NCBI GenBank assembly: GCA_015057205.1 | Contig: SVEW01000002.1 | Location: 1-34,004 of the forward strand | DNA: 34,004 bases | Direction: 5' to 3' | Source of the DNA: Lachnospiraceae bacterium | GTDB lineage: Bacteria > Bacillota > Clostridia > Lachnospirales > Lachnospiraceae | Part shown: positions 7,351 to 14,678 of the stretch, in pieces | How the letters are laid out: the number at the start of each line of letters is the position of its first letter | Numbering within the stretch: the stretch's first letter is position 1 | Notes under the pieces: model-generated | The model's input: the letters and a program-made list of their open reading frames with translations, nothing else | What the model was told of the DNA's origin: nothing | Database searches by the model: none | Program-made: the position numbers and the translations under genes

Positions 7351-8325
7351 TTAATACGCCACCACCTTCGCCGTCTCCGGTAATCCATGGGTGTAGAGCA
7401 TTTCTTTGTATTCGTCGTATTTTTCTTTGGGAACTTCGACAGTAACCTTAGAATTGATTCCTTCAAACGCATGCAAAGAAACATTCTGGATATCTGTTCC
7501 TTCAATTCGAAGCCGTTCAATATAATGCGTGTTTCTCCAAACGTAGCCTTTGACTGTTGTCACATTCTTGGGGATACATACTTCCGTTATACCACTTTCA
7601 GCAAAAAGACACTCCTCTACTGTCAATATCTTATCTGGCAGTCCGATTTTCTCCAATTGTAAGCATCCTTGAAACGCATGCGATCCTATCACTTGCATTT
7701 CTCCCGTAATCGTTACATTTTTAAGCTTTTCGCAATCCTTGAATGCACAGTCCCCTATCCTTTCCACTGTTTCAGGAATTCCAATTGTCTCAATATCCGA
7801 TTCGCAAAAAGCCCACTCCTCGATGCTTCGCAGGCCTTTATTTAATTTTACTTTTTTTAGTCCACTCTTTTCGAATGCTGACGCACCAATCATTTGCAGT
7901 TTTTCAGGAAATGTAATTATCTTTAGGCATTTACATTCTTCAAAAGCACTATAACCTATTTTCCTAACATCATTTGAAAATACAACTTTCGAAAGCCTCC
8001 CAAAACCGCTACAGGTTAAAGCCCCTATAGACGTAATTCCTTTTCCAAAAACTACTTTTTGGCACTCTCCTTGGAATACATGCCATGGTGGAAGAAATTC
8101 CGGATCATCAGCATCTTCGCATCCACCTTCATAATCTCTCATCTCGCCCTTATTATCTGTTGTCTTTTCTAATGTCAGCGTCCGGGTTCCTGTATTATAT
8201 TCCCATGCTATTCCAACAGAATCCACACCGGAAAAATTTTTAGGCATGAGCATATACCGACACACTACTCCCACCGCAACAATAATCCCCAGCACGCCCA
8301 CTGCTATAAGTTTCTTCTTCACCAT
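7351..8325 (-). CDS. Membrane-anchored BspA-like leucine-rich-repeat protein 2
   Basis: This protein of 324 residues begins MVKKKLIAVG with a membrane segment, followed by the WEYNTGTRTLTL module and about nine LRR_5-type repeats, and ends with the same 27-residue tail as its neighbours. It has more repeats than copy 1. The reading frame is open upstream to 8451, but that part resembles the tail of the broken signal-peptide gene, so the start at 8325 is preferred by comparison with copies 1 and 3. The ribosome-binding site there is weak (GGAAAT). If the upstream frame is used, the product would carry 42 extra residues in front of the membrane segment. Confidence 0.8.
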   Translation of the reverse strand: MVKKKLIAVGVLGIIVAVGVVCRYMLMPKNFSGVDSVGIAWEYNTGTRTLTLEKTTDNKGEMRDYEGGCEDADDPEFLPPWHVFQGECQKVVFGKGITSIGALTCSGFGRLSKVVFSNDVRKIGYSAFEECKCLKIITFPEKLQMIGASAFEKSGLKKVKLNKGLRSIEEWAFCESDIETIGIPETVERIGDCAFKDCEKLKNVTITGEMQVIGSHAFQGCLQLEKIGLPDKILTVEECLFAESGITEVCIPKNVTTVKGYVWRNTHYIERLRIEGTDIQNVSLHAFEGINSKVTVEVPKEKYDEYKEMLYTHGLPETAKVVAY

Positions 8326-8574
8326 TATTTCCATTCTGTAATAACTTTCATTATTTCCCATATGTTTTGAAAAATCTACTAAACCAAAGTAGCCATCCTC
8401 CCATTTGCCTTCCACCGAATAGGTAACCTTATAACCCTCTACTTCATACACCGTTTCGGTTCTTTCTTTGGCTTACGCCTGTTTTCCCTTCCATACATTT
8501 CCGGATATTCCTAATCCGGACATTGCAACAGCTACTGCAAGTGCTGCCGCCGTCAATCTTTTCCATGACTTCAT
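8326..8574 (-). pseudogene. Broken signal-peptide gene upstream of LRR gene 2
   Basis: From 8574 the minus strand encodes MKSWKRLTAAALAVAVAMSG behind an excellent ribosome-binding site (GGGGAGGAG), but the frame stops at 8473 after 33 residues. Sequence downstream in another frame (YKVTYSVEGKWEDGYFGLVDF) seems to be its former continuation and is now in frame with LRR gene 2. The signal sequence is nearly identical to the copy at 7161. Confidence 0.65.
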
Positions 8575-8621
8575 GTTTTACTCCTCCCCATAATAGTTTT
8601 TTATCAAGCAAAGATAGTATT

Positions 8622-8650
8622 ATTTTATCATTGTTTTTTCACACAATCAA
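8622..8650 (-). promoter_or_regulatory. Repeated promoter, copy 2 of 3
   Basis: On the minus strand TTGATT (8645-8650) and TAAAAT (8622-8627) are 17 bp apart, within the block also found at 7202 and 9751. Confidence 0.65.
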
Positions 8651-8692
8651 CCTATATTCGAACTATTCCTTTGATTCGTTTATTAAAAACAG

Positions 8693-8727
8693 AAAAAAAC
8701 TTCCACGCCGGTTAATAGGCGCGGAAG
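8693..8727 (-). terminator. Terminator after LRR gene 3
   Basis: On the minus strand CTTCCGCGCC pairs with GGCGTGGAAG over ten positions (one G-T) around an 8-nt loop, followed by TTTTTTT. Confidence 0.85.
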
Positions 8728-8771
8728 CTATGTGTTTTTAAGGATAACTTCACGAACGACGCTTTGGCAGA

Positions 8772-9707
8772 TTAATATGCCACCACCTTCGCCGTCTCGG
8801 GTAATCCATGGCTGTAGAGCATTTCTTTGTATTCGTCGTATTTTTCTTTAGGGACTTCGACAACTACCTCAGAGTTAATTTTTTTAAATGCAGTTTTTGA
8901 AACCTCTTCAATCTCTTTTGCTTCTAACCGAACATGCACAAGTTTTTTGTTACCATAAAATGCACTTTCTCCAATAGTCAAAACCGTTTGGGGTACATTA
9001 ATACTCTTCAAGTTTATGCATCCGCAAAATGTCAATTCGCCTATTTTTTTTAACGCTTTCGAAAGAGTAACTGATTTCAAAAATGTACAGTCCTTAAACG
9101 AACCCTCAATCGAACTTACAGTATCCGGAATAACTACCTTTTCAATATTGGTCTTCGAAAATGCAAATTCCTTTATTTCCACAAGCCCTTCATTTAAAGT
9201 AATTTTCTCTATTCCACTATTAAAAAATGCCATTTCGTCAATTGTCTTTAACTTTGGCGGACACTGAAATTTCGAAAGATGCGTGCAATCCATAAAAGCA
9301 TACTCGTCTATCTTAAGAATATCATCTGACATTTTAACTTGAGAAAGGCTCTGAAATCCTTTACAAGTGACGGCACCTATTTCCCTGATCCCTTTTTCAA
9401 AAACTACGTTTCTACAACTTGGCATAAGTCTCCACCAGCATCCGTTTCCAAACTTCCTCCACGGAGCGGCGCTCCCGTGCTCATCTTCTCCCTCACAATC
9501 TACCTCCTCATAATATCCCATTTTTCCATTACTCTCCTGTGTTGGCTTAAATTTCAGTGTACGAGTTTTGGTATTATATTCCCAATGAATTCCAGCGTAA
9601 TCTACTCCACTATAAACCCTTGGTGTTAACACATATCGAAATATAATAAATACCACAATTACCAATAACAAGATTCCAATTCGAATTGCATTCTTCCTAC
9701 TTTTCAT
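8772..9707 (-). CDS. Membrane-anchored BspA-like leucine-rich-repeat protein 3
   Basis: This protein of 311 residues starts MKSRKNAIRIG with a membrane segment, then the HWEYNTKTRTLKF module, an acidic linker and LRR_5-type repeats, and ends with the shared tail (SHGLPETAKVVAY). Its start lies at the place where the other two units begin their broken signal-peptide gene (MKSWK), so this unit appears to lack that extra gene. The upstream promoter copy (9751-9779) is only about 45 bp away. The three LRR genes with their terminators and promoters form a tandem array with units of about 1.4 kb. Confidence 0.83.
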   Translation of the reverse strand: MKSRKNAIRIGILLLVIVVFIIFRYVLTPRVYSGVDYAGIHWEYNTKTRTLKFKPTQESNGKMGYYEEVDCEGEDEHGSAAPWRKFGNGCWWRLMPSCRNVVFEKGIREIGAVTCKGFQSLSQVKMSDDILKIDEYAFMDCTHLSKFQCPPKLKTIDEMAFFNSGIEKITLNEGLVEIKEFAFSKTNIEKVVIPDTVSSIEGSFKDCTFLKSVTLSKALKKIGELTFCGCINLKSINVPQTVLTIGESAFYGNKKLVHVRLEAKEIEEVSKTAFKKINSEVVVEVPKEKYDEYKEMLYSHGLPETAKVVAY

Positions 9708-9750
9708 CTTTCCATCCCATAATAGTTTTTTATCAAGCAAAGATAGTATT

Positions 9751-9779
9751 ATTTTATCATGTTTTTTTCACACAATCAA
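9751..9779 (-). promoter_or_regulatory. Repeated promoter, copy 3 of 3
   Basis: On the minus strand TTGATT (9774-9779) and TAAAAT (9751-9756) are 17 bp apart. Together with the copies at 7202 and 8622 this is a promoter block triplicated with the LRR genes. Confidence 0.65.
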
Positions 9780-9845
9780 CCGCATCCCCGTACCAGTCAA
9801 GTTAAATGTCTAAATTATTTTTTTCTGCCAATTAGAATATACTGT

Positions 9846-10169
9846 GCAGAAACATCATCCATTCTCCTTTCTTTTTACGACACCATTTATCTAGAACGTG
9901 GCGAAGTAGTGCAGGCACGGTACAATTATATCGGAGATGAGGCTGATATAGATTATCAGTTAGCAACATTGTCCGATATTTTCTTCTTGGATGACGATAG
10001 AAAAGTTATGGTAGAGACATTGCCGGTTGAAGGAACCGTGGGCATCTACGAGGATAACGAAGTGTTGTTGGATTTTGTAAGACACACCCCGGGCATCTGG
10101 CACCATTGGAATGCAGATGATGACATAAAAGATGGATTTCGAAATCCGGTAGAATGGGAAGCTATTTGA
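9846..10169 (+). pseudogene. 3' part of an unrecognised plus-strand gene
   Basis: The frame encodes a convincing acidic, aromatic protein tail (LERGEVVQARYNYIGDEADI and later TPGIWHHWNADDDIKDGF) ending at 10169. The frame can be opened from 9759, but its first part is the repeated LRR promoter block read in the wrong direction, so the real N-terminus is missing. It was probably cut by the end of the LRR array. Family not recognised; its composition would suit a small cytoplasmic or immunity-type protein, but that is only an impression. Confidence 0.5.
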
Positions 10170-10198
10170 TCCAATAATAAGGGGCTTTGGGGCGTGCT

Positions 10199-10411
10199 CG
10201 GCACATAGATTTCTCAAATCCTATGTACCTACGATTTTCACTTGTGTTGGGCACTTCTCGGCATATGCATTTCCAGAAGCCTATGTACCTACGTTTTCAC
10301 GCCACTTAGGGGAATTCCTCGGTATATACGCCTGGGAAATCCCATGTACCGAAAATGTTTCATTTTTCCTACAAATCAACGGTACATAGAACTCCCAAAT
10401 CCTGTATACCG
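10199..10411. repeat. Array of four 32-bp hairpin repeats at 60-bp spacing
   Basis: Units lie at 10199-10230, 10259-10290, 10320-10351 and 10380-10411, so the period is 60 or 61 bp with 28-29 bp between units. Each has imperfect arms close to CGGTACATAG and CTATGTACCG around a 12-bp centre close to ATTTCCCAAATC. In unit 1 the centre also pairs (GATTT/AAATC), giving a nearly continuous hairpin. The units differ from one another at many positions, often keeping the pairing. Gaps 1 and 2 are also partly alike (ACG, TTTTCAC). No gene is supported between 10170 and 10567. Confidence 0.8.
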
Positions 10412-10490
10412 AGTCGGGCCACGGAATTGTCTCTAACCGAAATCGACTTCCAAATGTTTCATTAATATTTCCGATTACTGCGGGGCTGTA

Positions 10491-10515
10491 GCACTAAGTG
10501 ACTAGTGCGACATCC
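10491..10515. repeat. Direct repeat left of the MerR gene
   Basis: TAGTGCGACATCC at 10503-10515 is repeated exactly at 11474-11486, so the two copies bracket the MerR gene and its promoter. Here the motif is preceded by a short inverted repeat GCACTA-N6-TAGTGC (10491-10508); the right copy has GCAC-N5-GTGC in the same position. Confidence 0.65.
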
Positions 10516-10567
10516 CCTTATTTGTATTTTACGGAGAAAAGGAGGGGCTTACCCTCTCCAGCCAATG

Positions 10568-11386
10568 CTATTGAATCGCCTTAAACAACCAGAAATGATT
10601 TTCGCCATCCTCCGTGTCTGTCACATTACAACCCAGATTCCGATTTTCACCTCTTGCGTATTTTGCCAAAAGCACACCCAGCATGGTGTTGGCAAATCCG
10701 GTCTTCCTCTTTTCCTCGTTAACCTTAAAAAGCAAGGCATACTCTGTATTACTCTCCAATCTCGGCATTTCACCCAGGAAATCTTTAACATGCTCCCAAC
10801 CGTGAACTTCGTAAAGCATCTCATAATGTGGATCCTTCAGAAAATCAATTTCCTCTTCTTCCGACTCAAGCTCCTCTCCATCCGGATATCCCGTCAAAGA
10901 AAAGTTTGCATCATCTTTTTTTCGAATAAGATCATCAAAGAATGCATTCACGTTTCCGATAACCTTATCTTCGTAAAACTCCTTATCCACACCAAACTCT
11001 TCTGTTGGGTCGTACTCCATCAAAGTCTTCGTAATCTGCTCCCGCCATGTTTCAATTCGTTTTTCCATAGTTGTCATTTCGTACTGATATGACTGCTGAA
11101 TTCTCTTGATATTCCGAAGTCTGGACTCCGCCTCCTTGATTTTCTCCTCAAATGCAGAATAAATCTCCTCATTCGAAGCATCTGCTAAGCCACGAATTTC
11201 TTCGATAGTAAAGCCTGCCGTCTGCAAGTTTTTTATTTTGACAAAATCTAACGCTTGCTCCTCCTCATAATACCGATACCCTGTCCATGAATCCACTTTA
11301 ACCGGTTTCAGAAGCTCCATACGATCATAGTATCGCAAGGTCTGAGGATTACATCCACACAATTGAGCAAATTCTTTAATCGTCAT
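10568..11386 (-). CDS. MerR family transcriptional regulator
   Basis: This 272-residue protein has an N-terminal winged helix (residues 1-70: MTIKEFAQLCGCNPQTLRYY and then GYRYYEEEQ), a long coiled coil for dimerisation (about 75-125), and a C-terminal half of about 140 residues with many acidic residues and tryptophans that probably senses a ligand. No metal-binding cysteine cluster is visible, so it resembles the drug- or small-molecule-sensing class. GAGAGG upstream supports the ATG. Its own promoter has the 19-bp spacer and internal dyad typical of MerR control. No divergent target gene is adjacent, so autoregulation or a distant target is likely. Confidence 0.88.
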   Translation of the reverse strand: MTIKEFAQLCGCNPQTLRYYDRMELLKPVKVDSWTGYRYYEEEQALDFVKIKNLQTAGFTIEEIRGLADASNEEIYSAFEEKIKEAESRLRNIKRIQQSYQYEMTTMEKRIETWREQITKTLMEYDPTEEFGVDKEFYEDKVIGNVNAFFDDLIRKKDDANFSLTGYPDGEELESEEEEIDFLKDPHYEMLYEVHGWEHVKDFLGEMPRLESNTEYALLFKVNEEKRKTGFANTMLGVLLAKYARGENRNLGCNVTDTEDGENHFWLFKAIQ

Positions 11387-11410
11387 ATCGCACCTCTCCT
11401 TTCCAAAACC

Positions 11411-11441
11411 GTTATATCATTGCAGTGCGCTGTAAGGTCAA
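11411..11441 (-). promoter_or_regulatory. MerR-type promoter with 19-bp spacer and internal dyad
   Basis: On the minus strand TTGACC (11436-11441) and TATAAC (11411-11416) are 19 bp apart, the long spacing that MerR proteins correct by twisting DNA. Between them lies a dyad TTACAGCGCACTGCAA (11420-11435), 12 of 16 positions symmetric. It drives the MerR gene itself. Confidence 0.75.
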
Positions 11442-11466
11442 TACCTTTATGCAAATAAGGGACCTT

Positions 11467-11486
11467 GCACAATTAGTGCGACATCC
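11467..11486. repeat. Direct repeat right of the MerR gene
   Basis: TAGTGCGACATCC at 11474-11486 is the exact partner of the left copy at 10503. It sits upstream of the MerR promoter. The pair could mark the ends of an inserted unit of about 970 bp. Confidence 0.65.
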
Positions 11487-11530
11487 TCATTTTTATGCTT
11501 TCCCATATCATAACAATTCCATCCCTTTTC

Positions 11531-12079
11531 TTATAACAGTCTCATCATAATTATTTCATCGTGATAGCTTCCATCCGGAAGTTTGAAAGCCCGCGGATTT
11601 ACACCATACTCTTTGAAGCCGAACTTTTTGTATAAGCCTCTGGCTTTTTCGTTATCTTCAAACACGCCCAACTCCACTTGCTCAAAACCATTCTTTTTCG
11701 CCTGCTCAATCGCTGTTTCCATCATCACACTGCCAAGCCCCATGCTGGTATATTTTTGCAAAATCGACATGCCCAGATACGCGCGATGACGGAATTTGAT
11801 TTGCGGGCGAATCATCACTACGCCTAAATCACCGATTACTTCCTCTCCCAGAAACGCCGTGACATAAAAATCCTTTTCACTATTATAAACCGCCTCTGTA
11901 ATACTACGGATTCGCTCCCGATCCATCTGCCCATCCTCCGGCTCTCTTGCCATAAAATGTGTTTCCGCACTTGTCGTTTCCCGAAGCTTTCGTATCTTCT
12001 CGGCTTCCTCTGGCTTCGCACTTCGAATAACAACGGTTTCACCAGTTTTTAGTACAATTTCTCGCTGCTCGATTCTCAT
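11531..12079 (-). CDS. GNAT family N-acetyltransferase
   Basis: This 182-residue protein is a full GNAT domain. It begins with a strand MRIEQREIVLKTGETVVIR, has GLGSVMMETAIEQAKKNG as motif A region, and then ELGVFEDNEKARGLYKKFGF, the usual acetyl-CoA-binding and C-terminal motifs. Substrate unknown. The 5' region faces the promoter block of segmental copy B and may use a divergent promoter there (TTGCAT, 16 bp, TATTTT on the minus strand), the same that would drive DUF998 at 3543. A GGAGG stands before the ATG. Confidence 0.88.
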   Translation of the reverse strand: MRIEQREIVLKTGETVVIRSAKPEEAEKIRKLRETTSAETHFMAREPEDGQMDRERIRSITEAVYNSEKDFYVTAFLGEEVIGDLGVVMIRPQIKFRHRAYLGMSILQKYTSMGLGSVMMETAIEQAKKNGFEQVELGVFEDNEKARGLYKKFGFKEYGVNPRAFKLPDGSYHDEIIMMRLL

Positions 12080-12160
12080 TTCGTTTTTCCTCCTCTCTGT
12101 TCATTTGAAACCATCTCCCTTCCAAAATAAACTAAGACCATTCTAATGCAACTGTGCCAC

Positions 12161-12189
12161 TTGACGCAAGCCGATTTTCGTGTTATCAT
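12161..12189 (+). promoter_or_regulatory. Promoter and leader of the nuclease-like gene
   Basis: TTGACG (12161-12166) and TATCAT (12184-12189) are 17 bp apart, as in copy A at 3622. The following 120-nt leader contains the perfect palindrome GTGCGGCCGCAC and a GTAAGA/TCTTAC hairpin before the AAAAGGAG site. Confidence 0.8.
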
Positions 12190-12309
12190 GAATGCCATCA
12201 TTACGAGGGCATCCCCCTCACATTCGTGCGGCCGCACGTTTCTATTTTTCAAGTAAGATTTTCTTACAACAATCAATCGAATTTTAACAAAAAAGGAGTT
12301 ATATGATTT

Positions 12310-13344
12310 ATGAAAACTGAAAAACACCCATATTTTGCATCCGAAGAGGACTTTTATGCTTATTTAACACCAAATGCAGACCTATCCCGTGAGGTAACGG
12401 GCATGCACGCATTTTGGAAACAGCGATTACTAGACTGCATGACCGGTAAGAAAACCTTACCTTTCACCTATGATCCGTTTTTCAAAATAGTATTTAATCC
12501 CGACACCCATCCAGAGCGCTTGTCCAGCTTCTTAAGTGCGATTCTTGGCCGCGACGTCGAAGTGGTCACCGCCATTCCCGTAGAACACGTCCTACACGAC
12601 GGAAAAAGTGTTATTATCATGGATATTCTTGTCCGGTTAGATGATGGGTCTCGCGCAAATGTAGAAATCCAAAAATACGCCTCTGGATTCCCGGACCAAC
12701 GCATCAGTTGCTATTCCGCAGACGCCCTGATGCAGGAGTATCATGCCGCCAAGAAAAAGAGTCAATCAAAATCGTTTGATTATCGCGATGTCAACAAGGT
12801 CTACACCATTATTCTTTACGAAACATCCAAATCTCCGTATACTGATCCTGAATTCGCTGACACCTATATTCATCGTGGTAAAGTCACATTCGACAGTGGG
12901 ATTCAACTTACCTTGTTACAAGAATTTGCAATTATTAACCTTGATATTTTCAAGAATCACGCCTATACTAAAAGTAGGGAAGTAAACTCGTTAAATGGAT
13001 GGTTAAAGTTTCTTACAACAGAAAATGTTTCGGATATTGATACGGTTATCCGTGATTATCCCTGGCTAGCCGACATCTACAAAGAAACTGCCAACTATTT
13101 ACATAAACCAGAGGAGGTATGCAACATGTTTTCAAAGATATTAAAGGAAATGGATGAAAATAGTATGCTTCTGTTTGTGGACGAAGTAAAGCGTGAGCGG
13201 GACATTGCCTTCAAAGAGCGTGATGACGCCTTTCAACAACGTGATGACGCTTTCAAACAACTTGATGATGCCAAGAAAAGACTAGAAGAAATGGAGGCAC
13301 GACTAAATACGTTAGAAAAGCAATCCAAAACCGACGCGTTTTAA
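12310..13344 (+). CDS. PD-(D/E)XK nuclease-family transposase-like (Rpn-like) protein
   Basis: This 344-residue protein matches the PDDEXK_2 pattern: LPFTYDPFFKIVFNPDTHPE near residue 55, then MDILVRLDDGSRANVEIQ near residue 110, which supplies the D and E-x-Q nuclease residues. Relatives are found in many copies in Lachnospiraceae genomes and are thought to cut DNA and help recombination or spread. The C-terminus is a coiled coil built of 7-residue repeats (RDDAFQQ, RDDAFKQ, LDDAKKR) encoded by 21-bp DNA repeats at about 13195-13280. AAAAGGAG precedes the ATG. It has its own promoter and terminator, and a deletion derivative without this gene lies at 3.6 kb. Confidence 0.88.
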   Translation: MKTEKHPYFASEEDFYAYLTPNADLSREVTGMHAFWKQRLLDCMTGKKTLPFTYDPFFKIVFNPDTHPERLSSFLSAILGRDVEVVTAIPVEHVLHDGKSVIIMDILVRLDDGSRANVEIQKYASGFPDQRISCYSADALMQEYHAAKKKSQSKSFDYRDVNKVYTIILYETSKSPYTDPEFADTYIHRGKVTFDSGIQLTLLQEFAIINLDIFKNHAYTKSREVNSLNGWLKFLTTENVSDIDTVIRDYPWLADIYKETANYLHKPEEVCNMFSKILKEMDENSMLLFVDEVKRERDIAFKERDDAFQQRDDAFKQLDDAKKRLEEMEARLNTLEKQSKTDAF

Positions 13345-13385
13345 CTTCATCTATTGCAATTTAGCAAGATTTCAGAACTCTATTT

Positions 13386-13417
13386 GCCGTGGTTTCTTAG
13401 CCACGGCTTTTTATTTT
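13386..13417 (+). terminator. Rho-independent terminator of the nuclease-like gene
   Basis: GCCGTGG/CCACGGC stem with an 8-nt loop followed by TTTTTATTTT. Same as the terminator at 3815. Confidence 0.85.
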
Positions 13418-13529
13418 CTACAATCTTCTGTTCTTTCGAGATATTCATACAAGACCTTTATCCAAAACAACTGGGTACTTGCGCCACAAGCACCCGTCTC
13501 AAACAATTTATGGAATGGATTATTTAAAG

Positions 13530-13585
13530 AATTGAATGAGGATGACGTATTCATTAAGCATCTTTTGCCTTCACAAACGCAGTAA
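13530..13585 (+). pseudogene. 3' stump of a two-domain GNAT gene
   Basis: The plus strand reads NEDDVFIKHLLPSQTQ then stop. The intact gene at 3965 ends NEDAVFIKHLFPLQMQ. All earlier codons are missing, but the 5' leader stem-loop (GGGT/ACCC at about 13470-13492) is still present, so an internal deletion removed nearly the whole gene. It overlaps the 3' end of the flavodoxin gene on the other strand, as in copy A. Confidence 0.85.
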
Positions 13586-14099
13586 GGTCAGCCACCGCTT
13601 TTTCACTTGACAGCAAATCGCCTGAGATGCTCCTTTTACCATAGCTTTTTGCCGATAAAAACAAAACATCGGGCGCATCCGCGGTTTGATAGGACAACGC
13701 AGTCACAAAGTTCGTCTCATTGGTATTGCTGACAACGATGCTTCTTTTGGGGACTTTTTCATAAAGGTCAAGCAACTCCGGCTTTCCCTGAAAGAAGCAT
13801 TGGCTGCGTTCGTTGAAGATAAAATAATTCGCGCAGGGATAATCACAATAATTAGGCAAGACAAAATAGACCATCGCACTCTGCGTGATAGCCTCCAGCA
13901 TGCCGTATTCCGCGTCCTGCATGTAGGGACATTTTTCCCGCTCATTGAAACATTCATAATTGCATTTTCCGCAAGGGTGAATATCCAGTTCCGAAAAATC
14001 GAATAAAACCGGCTCCTTCACCAGCGATTGAATTCTTCGTGCTATCTGCGCGCAATTTCCGTTTTGTCTAGAACTAAATGATATGATGGTTGTTTTCAT
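13554..14099 (-). CDS. Flavodoxin-fold NAD(P)H-dependent oxidoreductase
   Basis: This 181-residue protein has the flavodoxin phosphate-binding loop at the N-terminus (SFSSRQNGNC) and a cysteine cluster at about residues 43-58 (CGKCNYECFNEREKC) like iron-sulfur flavoproteins and related FMN reductases. It probably binds FMN and transfers electrons or reduces a quinone-like or aromatic substrate; the substrate is not known. Its ATG overlaps the stop of the histidine phosphatase gene (14096-14099), so the two are probably translationally coupled. A truncated copy lies at 4863-5060. Confidence 0.85.
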   Translation of the reverse strand: MKTTIISFSSRQNGNCAQIARRIQSLVKEPVLFDFSELDIHPCGKCNYECFNEREKCPYMQDAEYGMLEAITQSAMVYFVLPNYCDYPCANYFIFNERSQCFFQGKPELLDLYEKVPKRSIVVSNTNETNFVTALSYQTADAPDVLFLSAKSYGKRSISGDLLSSEKAVADLTAFVKAKDA

Positions 14100-14677
14100 C
14101 GCGACCTCCTGAACGTGATTTTTGAAATCTCGTTATTCACATATTCCAATTCAAAATAATCGGTTGGGTTAATTTTTCCATGCAACACTTCCTGATTATG
14201 GTATCTGATACGTCTGGATTTGTTGGCAGCTTCCAACACCGCAACTTCACAATAGTTCAGAAAAAAAGCGCAAATTGCGGTTGCATGGGAAACCACCAGT
14301 GCTGTCTCTCCATCTGCCAACTCCTTAATGATTGCGTCCATCGCACTCTTCATTCTCATACTGACCATATTCAGGGATTCCCCACCGGGATTACAGAAAT
14401 CATAATCCTGATACTGTTTTAGCCAAAAGTCCTCTGTCGCATCCCCAATAAGTCGTTCATGCAGCTCCTCTTTCACGATTATCGGCTCGTCGGAAAGAAT
14501 CTTTGCTGTCTCAAGCGCTCTTTTGTATGGCGATGTATAAAACTTATCAACTTTTGAAAACAGCTCTTTTCTCGACTTGGCTAATTTTTTCCCCTCCTCA
14601 GAAAGCGGAATATACTCTGTTGGAAGAGCACATTTCTCCGGGATGGAATGTCTCATTAACAATATCGTTTTCCCCAT
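14096..14677 (-). CDS. Histidine phosphatase family protein
   Basis: This protein of 193 residues starts MGKTILLMRHS; the RH pair (R9, H10) is the phospho-accepting centre of the phosphoglycerate-mutase-like fold, here with S instead of the usual G after it. Further on are SPYKRALETAKIL (second arginine) and VVSHATAICAF (second catalytic histidine). It should remove phosphate from a small molecule or sugar. GTGAGG lies before the ATG at 14677, inside the end of the upstream GNAT gene, whose stop is one base away. It forms a tight operon with that GNAT (upstream) and the flavodoxin gene (downstream). Confidence 0.88.
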   Translation of the reverse strand: MGKTILLMRHSIPEKCALPTEYIPLSEEGKKLAKSRKELFSKVDKFYTSPYKRALETAKILSDEPIIVKEELHERLIGDATEDFWLKQYQDYDFCNPGGESLNMVSMRMKSAMDAIIKELADGETALVVSHATAICAFFLNYCEVAVLEAANKSRRIRYHNQEVLHGKINPTDYFELEYVNNEISKITFRRSR

Positions 14678-14678
14678 C

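Larger units (their letters stand above)
12122..13808. repeat. Segmental duplication, copy B (partner at 3583-5060)
   Basis: This copy keeps the promoter, nuclease-like gene, terminator and complete flavodoxin gene, but the two-domain GNAT between them is reduced to its last 18 codons (13530-13585). Blocks shared with copy A are in the same order and orientation. Confidence 0.75.

Noticed and set aside
9759..9845. N-terminal part of the plus-strand frame ending at 10169
   Set aside because: These codons are the repeated LRR promoter block read on the opposite strand; the real N-terminus is missing.
10199..10411. CRISPR array (32-bp repeats with 28-29-bp gaps)
   Set aside because: The repeats differ from each other at many positions, two of the gaps resemble each other, and no cas gene is near. 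CRISPR repeats would be almost identical and spacers unrelated.
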